From contig JBCCRO010000023.1 in NCBI GenBank assembly GCA_039201605.1, positions 25,682-89,681 of the forward strand: DNA of 64,000 bases. The letters run 5' to 3'. The translations under genes and the position numbers were made by a program. Source of the stretch: CADEDH01 sp039201605 (GTDB lineage: Bacteria; Actinomycetota; Acidimicrobiia; Acidimicrobiales; SZUA-35). Under the pieces are notes generated by a model, which saw only the letters and a list, made by a program, of their open reading frames with translations, was not told the DNA's origin and did not search any database. Positions 32,209-40,572 of the stretch are shown piece by piece. Each line of letters starts with the position of its first letter. Positions within the stretch are counted from its first letter, which is position 1.

Positions 32209-33504
32209 ATGTCATCCCCCCCTGCATCGCCCTCTGCAGCCGATGATGCTCCGCTGCGGCTGGCCTATCTTTCGTATCGATCGAAGCCGACCGTCGGCGG
32301 TCAGGGCATCTACACCCGCCACCTCACCAAGGCCATGGTCGACCTCGGCCACCACGTCGAGGTGTTCAGTGGTCAGCCGTACCCCGTCCTCGACGACCGG
32401 ATCACCCTCCACGAGCTCCCGAGCCTCGACATCTTCAACGAGCACTTCCCCGGGCGGTTCCCCGCCTACTGGGAGATCAAGTCGATGGCGGACATCGTCG
32501 AGCTGGCTCAGTTCTCCACCGGCACGTTCTCCGAGCCGTTGGCCTTCAGCGTCCGGGCCTACCAGGCTCTGAAGGAGCGCACCGGCGACTTCGACATCGT
32601 CCACGACAACCAGTGCCTGGGCTACGGCATCCTCGGCGTCGACCGGATCCTGCCGACGCTGGTCACCCTGCATCACCCGATCACGGTCGACCGGCGCCTG
32701 GAGATGGCGGCCGCCCCCAACCGTCGGAAGCGATTCAGCTCGAGCCGGTGGTACTCCTTCGTGAAGATGCAGGGGCGGGTGGCTCGCCGCATGCCCCGCA
32801 TCGTGGTGGTGTCGGAGAATTCGATCGACGACATCCACAACGACATGGGCGTCGACCGCGATCAGATGCGGCTGGTCCACGTCGGTGTCGACCCCGACCT
32901 GTTCAAGCCGATGCCCGAGGTGCAGCGGATCCCTGGTCGTCTGATCACCACCGCCTCGGCCGATGTGGAGATGAAGGGCCTCCGCTTCCTCCTGGAGGCG
33001 ATGGCCAAGCTGCGCACCGAGCGCGATGTCTCCCTCACCGTGATCGGGCGGGCCAGAGAGGGCGGCCGGTCGGCCGAGCTGATCGAGAAGCTCGGCCTGC
33101 GGGATCACATCACCTTCGTCAGCGGCGTGCCCGACGAACGGATCGTCGAGCTGTACGCCGAGTCGGAGCTCGCCGTGGTGCCGTCGCTCTACGAGGGCTT
33201 CTCGCTCCCCGCCGTCGAGGCGATGGGCTCGGGCACGCCCCTGGTGGCCACCACCGGTGGCGCCCTGCCCGAGGTGACCGGCGCCGATGGGGAGACCGTG
33301 CTCAAGTGCGAGCCGGGAGACGCCGATTCGCTGGCCGCCGCCCTGCGTCGTGGGTTCGACGATCCCGAGCTGCGAGCCAGGATCGGGGCCGCCGGCCGGG
33401 AGCGGGTGTCCCGCCTGTACACCTGGCGCCAGACGGCGATCAACACCGTCGCCCAGTACCGCGAGGTCGTGGCCATGGCCGAACACCGCAAGAAGAACGC
33501 CTGA
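32209..33504 (+). CDS. GT4-family glycosyltransferase
   Basis: This is a GT-B fold retaining glycosyltransferase. The N-terminal domain begins LRLAYLSYRSKPTVGGQGIYTRHL, with a Gly-rich donor loop and a histidine in LVTLHHPITVDRR. The C-terminal domain has VHVGVDPDLFKPM, the E-x7-E motif in SLYEGFSLPAVEAMGSGTPLVATTGGALPE, and a closing helix. Start is the ATG at 32209, with GGAG four bases upstream; an ATG at 32179 is possible. It overlaps the next methyltransferase gene (TGATG), and the third gene is also coupled, so the three proteins likely act in one pathway for an envelope glycan or glycolipid. The sugar and acceptor are unknown. Confidence 0.9.
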   Translation: MSSPPASPSAADDAPLRLAYLSYRSKPTVGGQGIYTRHLTKAMVDLGHHVEVFSGQPYPVLDDRITLHELPSLDIFNEHFPGRFPAYWEIKSMADIVELAQFSTGTFSEPLAFSVRAYQALKERTGDFDIVHDNQCLGYGILGVDRILPTLVTLHHPITVDRRLEMAAAPNRRKRFSSSRWYSFVKMQGRVARRMPRIVVVSENSIDDIHNDMGVDRDQMRLVHVGVDPDLFKPMPEVQRIPGRLITTASADVEMKGLRFLLEAMAKLRTERDVSLTVIGRAREGGRSAELIEKLGLRDHITFVSGVPDERIVELYAESELAVVPSLYEGFSLPAVEAMGSGTPLVATTGGALPEVTGADGETVLKCEPGDADSLAAALRRGFDDPELRARIGAAGRERVSRLYTWRQTAINTVAQYREVVAMAEHRKKNA

Positions 33505-34256
33505 TGCTGACCGTCGACTACAGCCGCCTCGAACTCAAGCCGGGCATGACGGTGCTCGACCTGGGCGCCGGGTTCGGGCGCCACGCCTTCGAGACCGCCC
33601 GCCGGGGCGCCAACGTCATCGCCGTCGACCTGGCCCACGAGGAACTGGTCTCCACACTCGACACCTTCGCCGCCATGCACGTCGGCGGAGAGATCGACGA
33701 GACCCTCACCGCCGCGGTGTCGAGGGGAGACGGGTTGGCGCTGCCCTTCGCCGACGGCTCCTTCGACTGCGTGATCGCCTCCGAGGTGCTGGAGCACGTA
33801 CCCGATGATCTGGGGGTGATGGCCGAGCTGCGCCGGGTGTTGCGCCCGGGCGGGCGTCTGGCCGCCACCGTGCCATCGGCCATCCCCGAGCAGATCTGCT
33901 GGTGGCTCAGCGAGGAGTACCACGCCCCGATCGCCGAGGGCGGTCACGTGCGCATCTACACCCGGGCCGAGCTGGAGACGAAGCTTGCGGCCTCGGGCTT
34001 CGAGACGGTCGACGGTCACCGGGCCCACGCCCTCCACAGTCCGTACTGGTGGCTGAAGTGCGCCGTCGGGATCGACAACGACGACCATCCCCTGGTCAAG
34101 GCCTACCTGAAACTGTTGACGTGGGACATCACCGACGCTCCCGCACTGACCCGCACCACCGAACGCGTGCTCAATCCGGTGCTGGGGAAGAGCTTCGTGA
34201 TCTACGCCGACCGGACCGCCGACGACAACGCACCCTCGTTGGAGGCCGCCGCATGA
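33504..34256 (+). CDS. Class I SAM-dependent methyltransferase (Methyltransf_11 type)
   Basis: A complete Rossmann methyltransferase of 250 aa. Motif I is TVLDLGAGFGRHAFETARRG, motif II VIAVDLA, then GDGLALPFADGSFDCVIASEVLEHV and LRPGGRLAATVP. Start ATG overlaps the glycosyltransferase stop. The C-terminal third is Trp-rich (SPYWWLKCAVG) and could bind a hydrophobic or glycan substrate. The operon context suggests methylation of the product of the neighbouring glycosyltransferase, but no substrate is proven. Confidence 0.9.
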   Translation: MLTVDYSRLELKPGMTVLDLGAGFGRHAFETARRGANVIAVDLAHEELVSTLDTFAAMHVGGEIDETLTAAVSRGDGLALPFADGSFDCVIASEVLEHVPDDLGVMAELRRVLRPGGRLAATVPSAIPEQICWWLSEEYHAPIAEGGHVRIYTRAELETKLAASGFETVDGHRAHALHSPYWWLKCAVGIDNDDHPLVKAYLKLLTWDITDAPALTRTTERVLNPVLGKSFVIYADRTADDNAPSLEAAA

Positions 34257-35269
34257 TGCGGGTGCCCGCCGTGCCCGGCGTGGTGACGGCTCAGGAGTTG
34301 CAGGCGACGGGCGAGTCGATCGCCGCCCTCCAGCTGCCGAACGGGATGATCGAGTGGTATCCCGGCGGTCACGCCGATCCGTGGAACCACGTCGAGACGG
34401 CGATGGCGTTGGCCACGGTGGGACGGTTGGCCGAGGCCGAGCGGGCCTACCAGTGGCTGGTCGACACCCAGCATCCCGATGGGGCGTGGCACAACTACTA
34501 CCTGGCCGACGGGGTCGAGGACGACAAGTTCGACCTCAACTGCATCGCCTACATCGCCACCGGCGTGTGGCACCACTACGTGGCGACCACCGATCGGGGC
34601 TTCCTCGAGACGCTCTTCCCCGTGGTCGACTTGGCCGTTGAGTACGTGCTCGATCTCCAGACCGAGCGGGGTGAGATCCTCTGGGCCCGTCGCCACGACG
34701 GCATCCCGTGGGACTACGCCCTGCTGACCGGGTCGTCGTCGATCAGTCACAGCCTGATGTGTGCGCAGCGGATCGCCACCGCCCTCGGCCACGAGCGGCC
34801 CTGGTGGCACGATGCGCACAAGCGCCTGGTCGACACGATCGCCAACTGCCCTGAGGCCTTCGCCCCCAAGGATCGGTGGGCCATGGACTGGTACTACCCG
34901 GTGCTGGCGGGGGCGGTCGAAGGTGATGAGGCCCGGGCCCGGATCGACAAGGGCTGGGACACCTACATCCTCGGCGACCACGGCGTGCGCTGCGTGTCGG
35001 ACGAGCCGTGGGTCACGGCGGCCGAGACCTGCGAGTGCGCCATCGCCCTGCTGGCGACGGGCGACCGGGATCGGGCGCTGGCACTGTTCCGGGCGGCGCA
35101 GGGGTTGCGGGACGACGACGGCTCGTACTTCACGGGCATGGTCCACCCCGAGCGGGTCACCTATCCCGACCGAGAGCGGACCTCGTACACGGCGGCGGCC
35201 GTCATCCTCGCCGCCGACGCCCTCGACGGGGGCAACCCCACCAGCGGCCTCTTCCTCCCCGGCCTCTAG
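34253..35269 (+). CDS. Alpha/alpha-barrel protein (prenyltransferase or glycoside-hydrolase-like fold)
   Basis: The 338-aa protein shows repeated helix pairs with Trp/Gly motifs such as DTQHPDGAWHNYY, LQ..NGMIEWYPGGHADPWN and AAQGLRDDDGSYFTG, as in squalene-cyclase-like and GH-like alpha/alpha toroids. No DxDD cyclase motif is visible. The start overlaps the methyltransferase stop (ATGA), with GGAGG about seven bases before it. A second ATG follows at once (34256). Role within the glycosyltransferase operon is unknown: it might hydrolyse, bind or remodel a sugar or prenyl lipid. The stop is followed by the 552-base repeat-bearing gap. Confidence 0.7.
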   Translation: MMRVPAVPGVVTAQELQATGESIAALQLPNGMIEWYPGGHADPWNHVETAMALATVGRLAEAERAYQWLVDTQHPDGAWHNYYLADGVEDDKFDLNCIAYIATGVWHHYVATTDRGFLETLFPVVDLAVEYVLDLQTERGEILWARRHDGIPWDYALLTGSSSISHSLMCAQRIATALGHERPWWHDAHKRLVDTIANCPEAFAPKDRWAMDWYYPVLAGAVEGDEARARIDKGWDTYILGDHGVRCVSDEPWVTAAETCECAIALLATGDRDRALALFRAAQGLRDDDGSYFTGMVHPERVTYPDRERTSYTAAAVILAADALDGGNPTSGLFLPGL

Positions 35270-35821
35270 CAGGCTCGCTCCCCGAGCCCGTCTCGCTCTC
35301 AGCGGCCGGCTCGCCGGCTCCGCCACCTTCCGCATCGGGCCACCTCGCTGCAGCCTCGCCATCCCCCCACCCCTCCGTGGACAATCCCCCGGAAACCCCT
35401 GCGTCGCAGCGACAACGCAACGGAACCGCCCATCGGGGGAGGCCCAATCACCTCGACGGGCGAAGCCCCGGAAACTCCCGCGTCACAGCGACAACCTGGT
35501 GGCCACCGCCCCCGCCGCCATACCTCACCTCCTGCGGCCGCAGGCCCGCAAACCCCCGCGTCGCAGCGACAACGCAACGGCAACGCCGATCGAGGGAGGC
35601 CCAATCACCTCGACGGGCGGAGCCCCGGCGCCCCGGCGCCAGGGCGGCGACACCCGGCCGGGCTGCGGCGTTGTCGCTACGACGCGGGTGCTTTTTGGTA
35701 TCACCCCATCCCGGACTGCCCTTGATGGCGGAGCCCGAATCCGGCCCGGGGCCGGCACCACTGCGCCGTCGGGGACGGGCTGGGGGCACAGCAGGGGCGG
35801 ACGGGCGGGCGGGAAGCGAGC
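35270..35821. repeat. Non-coding gap with three direct and one inverted copy of a palindromic repeat
   Basis: No gene is supported here; the open frames present are repeat-derived. The core CGTCGCAGCGACAACG, with an inner GTCGC-A-GCGAC palindrome, occurs at about 35401 and 35558, with a one-base variant at 35480 (spacing 79 and 78), and inverted at 35668-35685. A following block, GGGAGGCCCAATCACCTCG plus GACGGGCG and GAGCCCCGG-like sequence, recurs after the first and third copies, so the larger unit is about 157 bases and was duplicated. Flanking genes are convergent. Possible roles are a REP-like element, a paired terminator structure or a protein-binding array. Confidence 0.7.
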
Positions 35822-36451
35822 TCAGCTGGCCACGCGGCGGAGGACCCGGAGCGAGCCGGTGGCGGAGACCTCGGTGAAACGTCCGGAGTCGAGGGCCGGG
35901 CGGTAGAGGTGATCGTGGGGTGCCTGGCCGCCGTCGGCGGGGTCGGTGAAGATGTCGTGGATCGCCAGCAGGCCACCGGGGGCGACGTGCGGTGTCCAGC
36001 CCTCGTAGTCGAGGCGGGCCGGCTCGGCCCCGTGACCGCCGTCGATGAAGAGGAACGACAGCGGCGTCACCCAGTGGCGGGCGACCAGCGGAGAGTTCCC
36101 GACGACGGCGATCACGTGATCCTCCAACCCGGCACGGAACACCGTGCGGCGGAACCACGGCAGGGTGTCCATCAGCCCGACGTCCGGATCGACGAGATCG
36201 GGCTCGTGCCACTCCCACCCCGCCTGGTTCTCCTCCGAACCGCGATGATGGTCGATGCAGTACAGCACCGAGCCGACGGCTGCCGCCACCGGCCCGAGAT
36301 AGCACGCCGACTTCCCGCAGTAGCTGCCGACCTCGAGCAGCGGGCCAAGCGTCGGATCGGCTGAGGCCGCCGCCCGGTGCAGGGCGAGCCCCTCCTCGGG
36401 CGGCATGAACCCGCGCGCCGCTTCGGCCGCCGCCATCTGCTCCGGGGTCAC
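35822..36451 (-). CDS. Class I SAM methyltransferase, Methyltransf_24 type
   Basis: The 209-aa protein has the SAM motif LGPLLEVGSYCGKSACYLG, an acidic second-strand end in YCIDHHRGSEENQ, and LSFLFIDGGHGAEPARLDYEGW followed by PGGLLAIHDIF, the pattern of Methyltransf_24 (macrocin-O-methyltransferase and cephalosporin-hydroxylase-like proteins that modify sugars or natural products). GTG start at 36451 lies four bases after the GtrA stop, so the two are one transcription unit. Together with the facing operon this suggests a surface glycan locus. Confidence 0.88.
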   Translation of the reverse strand: MTPEQMAAAEAARGFMPPEEGLALHRAAASADPTLGPLLEVGSYCGKSACYLGPVAAAVGSVLYCIDHHRGSEENQAGWEWHEPDLVDPDVGLMDTLPWFRRTVFRAGLEDHVIAVVGNSPLVARHWVTPLSFLFIDGGHGAEPARLDYEGWTPHVAPGGLLAIHDIFTDPADGGQAPHDHLYRPALDSGRFTEVSATGSLRVLRRVAS

Positions 36452-36455
36452 GGGC

Positions 36456-36926
36456 TCAGGCGGCGGAGCCGGCGGCCGCCGATTCGTCGGCCGCCCTCCC
36501 TCGCTCGGCCGCCCGATTGAACAGCCGGTCGAGGACCACGAACTTGGCCACCCACACGATGAAGTACCCGAGCAGGCTCGCTCCCGCCACCCAGTACCAG
36601 GCCTCGAACAGCCGGTCGGCGGACTCGGCCAGCACCGTCGACACCAGCAGACCGAGCAGCGACAGGATCCAGAACGGGGCGATCTCGTTGCGGACGCTGT
36701 GGGTGCCCTGCACCTTCCACACCCACTGCCGGCTCAGGTAGTAGGCGGGGACGGCCGAGATCACGGCGGCGAACACGTTGGCCCGACCCCCGCTCCAGCC
36801 CCAACCGGAGTTGGCCAGGTTCAGCAGGATCTGATGATTGACGACGTTGAGGACCGACACGGCCGTGTACCGGCCGGCCAGACCACCACGCTTGACCGCG
36901 AGGTCGCGGAGCCGGTTGATCAACAC
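36456..36926 (-). CDS. GtrA-like polyprenyl-sugar membrane protein
   Basis: The 156-aa protein has four membrane helices and the family signs: RYTAVSVLNVVNHQILLNL in helix 1, AYYLSRQWVWKVQG after helix 2, and a closing WVAKFVVLDRLFN helix. GtrA proteins are thought to help move or present undecaprenyl-linked sugars. It is the first gene of the leftward pair with the Methyltransf_24 gene. The acidic Ala-rich C-terminus is probably disordered. Confidence 0.88.
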   Translation of the reverse strand: MLINRLRDLAVKRGGLAGRYTAVSVLNVVNHQILLNLANSGWGWSGGRANVFAAVISAVPAYYLSRQWVWKVQGTHSVRNEIAPFWILSLLGLLVSTVLAESADRLFEAWYWVAGASLLGYFIVWVAKFVVLDRLFNRAAERGRAADESAAAGSAA

Positions 36927-36993
36927 AACAGGCCAGGGTATCGGGTGTCCGACGCACCATCGGGGCCGGGGTCATGGCAGAGTGGCTGCCGTG

Positions 36994-38382
36994 ATGAGCC
37001 CTCTTACCTCCCGGCCGCGGACCGCCATCGGCGTCGGCCTGCTGGCCACCGCCCTCCTGGCCGCCGCCTGCGGCGACTCCTCCGGCGACAGCGCGGCGGT
37101 CGACGATGGCGCCCCCGCCTCCTCCGACGCCTCACAGGTGGACGGTGGTGGCACCGGCGATGACACCGACGACGGCGGATCGACCGACGACAGCGGCGCC
37201 GACAGCGACGGCACCTCGACCCCGGCGGCCACTGCGCCGTCGGCCACCGACAGCGTCTGGACCGACGTCGGCTACTCGCTCCAGCCGATCACGACCCTGG
37301 CCCAGCCCACCGGCCTCACCTACCGCCCGGGCGACGACGACCTGTGGATCATCGAGCGGGCAGGCCGGGTGCGCCTGATCGACCGCACGTTCGACGTCGC
37401 CGCCGGCGTCGAAGCCCTCGACCTTGTTGACGAGCCCATCATCGACCTCACGGCGCAGATCACCACCGAGGGCGAGGGCGGCCTGCTCGGCATCACCTTC
37501 AGCCCCGGCGGCGACCACCTCTACCTCCACTACACGAACCGGGACGGCGACAACGTCATCTCCGAGTTCCCGGTGGCGGCCGACAGCACCACCCTCGGCG
37601 AGGAGCGGGTCCTCCTCACCGTCCCCGAGCCCTTCTCCAACCACAACGGCGGCGATCTCGCCTTCGGGCCCGACGGCATGCTCTACATCAGCCTCGGCGA
37701 CGGCGGCGCAGGCGACGACCCGGAGGACAACGGTCAGGACTCGACCACCCTGCTCGGGTCAATCCTTCGCATCGACCCAACGGCAGACGGCGGCGACCCC
37801 TACACCGTGCCCGCCGACAACCCCTTCGTCGACGCCTCCGACGGCAGCCAGCCCGAGATCTGGGTGTGGGGCCTCCGCAACCCGTGGCGGATGTCGTTCG
37901 ACGCCGCCAACGGCGACCTCTGGATCGGCGACGTCGGCCAGGACCTGATGGAGGAGATCAACCACCTCCCGAACGGCCCGGACGGCGCCATGCCCGGCGC
38001 CAACCTGGGTTGGCGCCTCTACGAGGGCACGATCGAGTACTTCGGTCCCGCTCCCGAGGGCCACGTCGAGCCGGTGTACGCCTACCTCCAGGAGGACGGC
38101 CTGTGCTCGGTCACCGGCGGCTACGTCTACCGCGGAGCCACGATGCCGGCGCTCGACGGGATCTACCTCTACGCCGACTTCTGCGTCCCCGGGGTCACCG
38201 GCATCCAGCTGGCCGACGACGGCTCCGTCGCCACCGTCAGCCCGCTCACCCTCGACCGGGACCCGAGCAACGTGATCAGCTTCGGCCAGGGGCCGAACGG
38301 CGAGATCTACGTGTTCGAGTTCGAGGGCGGGGTGTCCCGCATCCAGACCCCGGACTGGCCCTGGCGGACCGAGCTGTTCTGA
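36994..38382 (+). CDS. PQQ-dependent sugar dehydrogenase-like lipoprotein (GSDH family)
   Basis: An N-terminal lipoprotein signal (VGLLATALLAAACGDS) is followed by an Asp/Ser/Gly-rich linker of ~70 residues and a six-bladed propeller of the glucose/sorbosone dehydrogenase family. Markers are EGGLLGITFSPGG, HNGGDLAFGPDGMLYISLGDGG with the catalytic His, LRIDPTADGGDPYTVP, LRNPWRMSFDAANGDLWIGDVGQ, GANLGWRLYEG, and a VTGGYVYRG blade. Such proteins are usually soluble-type aldose dehydrogenases using PQQ; many homologs have unknown substrates, and PQQ synthesis genes are not seen here. A GTG at 36991 is directly before the chosen ATG. Confidence 0.9.
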   Translation: MSPLTSRPRTAIGVGLLATALLAAACGDSSGDSAAVDDGAPASSDASQVDGGGTGDDTDDGGSTDDSGADSDGTSTPAATAPSATDSVWTDVGYSLQPITTLAQPTGLTYRPGDDDLWIIERAGRVRLIDRTFDVAAGVEALDLVDEPIIDLTAQITTEGEGGLLGITFSPGGDHLYLHYTNRDGDNVISEFPVAADSTTLGEERVLLTVPEPFSNHNGGDLAFGPDGMLYISLGDGGAGDDPEDNGQDSTTLLGSILRIDPTADGGDPYTVPADNPFVDASDGSQPEIWVWGLRNPWRMSFDAANGDLWIGDVGQDLMEEINHLPNGPDGAMPGANLGWRLYEGTIEYFGPAPEGHVEPVYAYLQEDGLCSVTGGYVYRGATMPALDGIYLYADFCVPGVTGIQLADDGSVATVSPLTLDRDPSNVISFGQGPNGEIYVFEFEGGVSRIQTPDWPWRTELF

Positions 38383-38412
38383 GTGGAGCGGGCCTCGGCC
38401 CGCACCATCGCC

Positions 38413-38838
38413 CTAGACCTTGTACCGGTAGACGTTGGTGCTGCGCTCCTCGAAGCCGAGTCGCTGGTAGAGGCGGTTGGCCGCTTCGCGGCTCGGGCGC
38501 GAGGTGAGGTCGATCGTCTTGGCCCCCAGCTCGGTGGCCAGCTTGATGGCCTCGCTGTTGAGGTCGTGACCAACGCCCTTGCCCCGGGCCGCCTCGTCGA
38601 CGACGACGTCCTCGATCCAGGCCCGGATCCCGGTGGGGATGGCGAACACCACGAGCGTCATGCTCCCGTAGATGACGCCGTCCTCCACGGCGAGCAGGAG
38701 CCGGGAGGCCTCGGAGTCGACGATGCGCTCCAGGTACTCGCGGCTCGGGGGCGGGCTCGACGACGAGAGCTGCGGGATCAGTTGCTCGAAGGCGGCAACC
38801 ATGTCGTCGGTGACTTCGGTCGGCTCGATGATCTGCAC
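38413..38838 (-). CDS. GNAT-family N-acetyltransferase
   Basis: A 141-aa single GNAT domain. The acetyl-CoA loop is VVVDEAARGKGVGHDL, preceded by an IEDVVV strand and followed by DLTSRPSREAANRLYQRLGFEER, a common ending in small GNATs that act on amines or protein N-termini. It is convergent with the sugar dehydrogenase gene (30-base gap) and divergent from the PAC2 gene. The substrate is unknown. Confidence 0.92.
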   Translation of the reverse strand: MQIIEPTEVTDDMVAAFEQLIPQLSSSSPPPSREYLERIVDSEASRLLLAVEDGVIYGSMTLVVFAIPTGIRAWIEDVVVDEAARGKGVGHDLNSEAIKLATELGAKTIDLTSRPSREAANRLYQRLGFEERSTNVYRYKV

Positions 38839-38896
38839 CCGCTCAGTATGGCGTCGACAAGACCGGACTCCCGGCCCCCAGCTAACGTGGTGGGGA

Positions 38897-39733
38897 ATGG
38901 AACATGTTCTATGGACGGACGCCCGACCCCCTTTACGGGACCCGATCCTGTTGGCCGCCTTCGAGGGCTGGGGCGATGCGGGCGACGCCGCCTCAACCGC
39001 CGCCCGCCATATCCGGGATCGCCTCGGCGGCGAGACCTTCGCCGAGATCGAGCCTGAGCCGTTCTACGACTTCACCGACAGCCGCCCCGTCGTGCGGCTC
39101 TCGGATCAGGGTCGACAGATCGACTGGCCCGACAACTCCTTCGCCGCCGTCTCCCTTCCCGACGCCTCCCGCGACCTGATCGTGCTGGTGGGCGTGGAAC
39201 CCCAGCTCCTGTGGAAGACCTACTCCCGACAGATCCTGTCGGTGATCGACGCTTTCGACGTGAAGCTTGTCGTCACGATGGGCGCCCTGATCGCCGACGT
39301 GGTCCACTCCCGTCCCACCCGGGTCTACACCGCCGGGTACGACACCGAACTCAACAAACGGCTCGACCTGCAGGCCCCCACCTACGAGGGCCCCACCGGC
39401 ATCGTGGGCGTGCTCCACGACGCCCTGGGCGATCACGACATCGGGTCGGTGTCGCTGTGGGGTTCGGTCCCGAGTTACGTCCCCAACGCCACCTCGCCCA
39501 AGGCGGCGCTGGCCCTGGTGGAGAAGGCGTCCGAAGTGCTGCAGCTGTCGGTGCCGACGACGGCGCTGGAGATCGGGGCCGCCGCCTACGAGCGGCAGGT
39601 CACCGAGCTGATCGACGACCACCACGAGACCCAGGCCTACGTGGCCGAGCTCGAGGAGGCCTACGACTCGATGCAGCCCGAGTCCGGTGCCGACCTGATC
39701 TCCGAGCTCGAGCAGTACCTCAAGGAACTATGA
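38897..39733 (+). CDS. PAC2-family protein
   Basis: The 278-aa protein matches the PAC2 (proteasome assembly chaperone 2-like) family common in actinobacteria: AFEGWGDAGDAASTAA near the start, a PEPFYDFTDSRPVVR strand region, IVLVGVEPQLLWKTYSRQIL, the VTMGALIADVVHSRP segment and a GIVGVLHD loop. The biochemical role in bacteria is not established, and no proteasome gene is in the window. Start is the ATG at 38897. The C-terminus is a Glu-rich helix (ELEEAYDSMQPESGADLISE). Confidence 0.9.
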   Translation: MEHVLWTDARPPLRDPILLAAFEGWGDAGDAASTAARHIRDRLGGETFAEIEPEPFYDFTDSRPVVRLSDQGRQIDWPDNSFAAVSLPDASRDLIVLVGVEPQLLWKTYSRQILSVIDAFDVKLVVTMGALIADVVHSRPTRVYTAGYDTELNKRLDLQAPTYEGPTGIVGVLHDALGDHDIGSVSLWGSVPSYVPNATSPKAALALVEKASEVLQLSVPTTALEIGAAAYERQVTELIDDHHETQAYVAELEEAYDSMQPESGADLISELEQYLKEL

Positions 39734-39762
39734 GTTCCCAGGAGCTGTAGCGGCCGACGGGC

Positions 39763-40572
39763 TCATTCAGGGAGGATCTGCTCGCCCTTCCACACCGGCT
39801 TGCGGGGCGAGTCGAACAGCAGCGAGGAGTCGTCTGATCCCTCGACGGCGTCGAGGGCCAGGGCGCTCCACTGGGCGCCACCGGCCAGCGGGGTCGGTAG
39901 CTCGCCCCTGGCGAACCAGCCGGCGTCGAGGCACTCGTGGGGATGGTGGGTGACCTCGCCGCCCGTGGCCCGGCAGTGGAACACGATGCTGTACAGCGGG
40001 ATGCGGCTGAAGCCGGCCCGCATGCCGTCGATGATGGCCAGCGGGCGGATCACCTCGCAGCGGATGCCGGTCTCCTCCAGCACCTCCTTCTCCGCCACCT
40101 CGGCCGGGGAGTAGCCGACATCGGCCCAGCCCGTCGGGTAGAGCCAGACGCCGGAGTCGGCCCGCTGCACCAGCAGCAGGCGGCCCCGGTCGTCGCCGAC
40201 GACGGCCCCGATCGCCACCTTGGGGGTGGCGTAGCCCGCCACCCCGGAGCCCACCATCCGCAGCCACTCGGCCCGGGTGGTGCCGGGGTCGACGGCGGCG
40301 CCGTTGTCGGTGGCGGCCCGCTCGGGCGCGGCGGCGGCCGAGGAGCGGATGTCGGCGGCGATGGCCAGGATCTCCTCGTAGCGCTCGGCCTCGTACGGGT
40401 TGTCGGTGAAGCCGAGACCGGTCCGGGCGATCCCCGCCAACGACTCCGACCACCGGAGTAGAGCGTCGCCGGTGGGGGCGGGGTCGGCAGGGGCGGTGCC
40501 GGTGGGGACGGCGGCGCCAGACGGCGCGTCGCCGGTGGGGCCGGGGTCGGCAGGGGCGGTGTCGTCGGTCAT
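39763..40572 (-). CDS. Nudix hydrolase with N-terminal extension
   Basis: Residues 1-35 are a Pro/Ala/Thr-rich repeat, residues 40-110 a helical domain of the kind found before some Nudix domains, and residues 115-250 the Nudix fold. The Nudix box reads GWADVGYSPAEVAEKEVLEETGI. The first signature Glu is replaced by Tyr and Arg by Lys, while the core EVLEETG helix that binds metal is intact. Substrate is likely a nucleoside diphosphate derivative, unspecified. The start overlaps the glnD stop (TGATG), so it is translated with glnD. Confidence 0.85.
   Translation of the reverse strand: MTDDTAPADPGPTGDAPSGAAVPTGTAPADPAPTGDALLRWSESLAGIARTGLGFTDNPYEAERYEEILAIAADIRSSAAAAPERAATDNGAAVDPGTTRAEWLRMVGSGVAGYATPKVAIGAVVGDDRGRLLLVQRADSGVWLYPTGWADVGYSPAEVAEKEVLEETGIRCEVIRPLAIIDGMRAGFSRIPLYSIVFHCRATGGEVTHHPHECLDAGWFARGELPTPLAGGAQWSALALDAVEGSDDSSLLFDSPRKPVWKGEQILPE

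Noticed and set aside
32613..34256. 547-residue form of the methyltransferase
   Set aside because: The extra 5' part is an out-of-frame reading of the glycosyltransferase gene. The ATG at 33504 overlaps its stop and starts directly before the SAM motif.
35299..35604. Small minus-strand ORFs with repeated RCRCDAGV-like peptides
   Set aside because: They are translations of the non-coding repeats, differ in frame between copies, and lack ribosome sites.
35396..35690. CRISPR-like regularly spaced repeats
   Set aside because: Only three direct copies, one degenerate. The first and third 'spacers' share sequence, one copy is inverted, and no cas genes are present.
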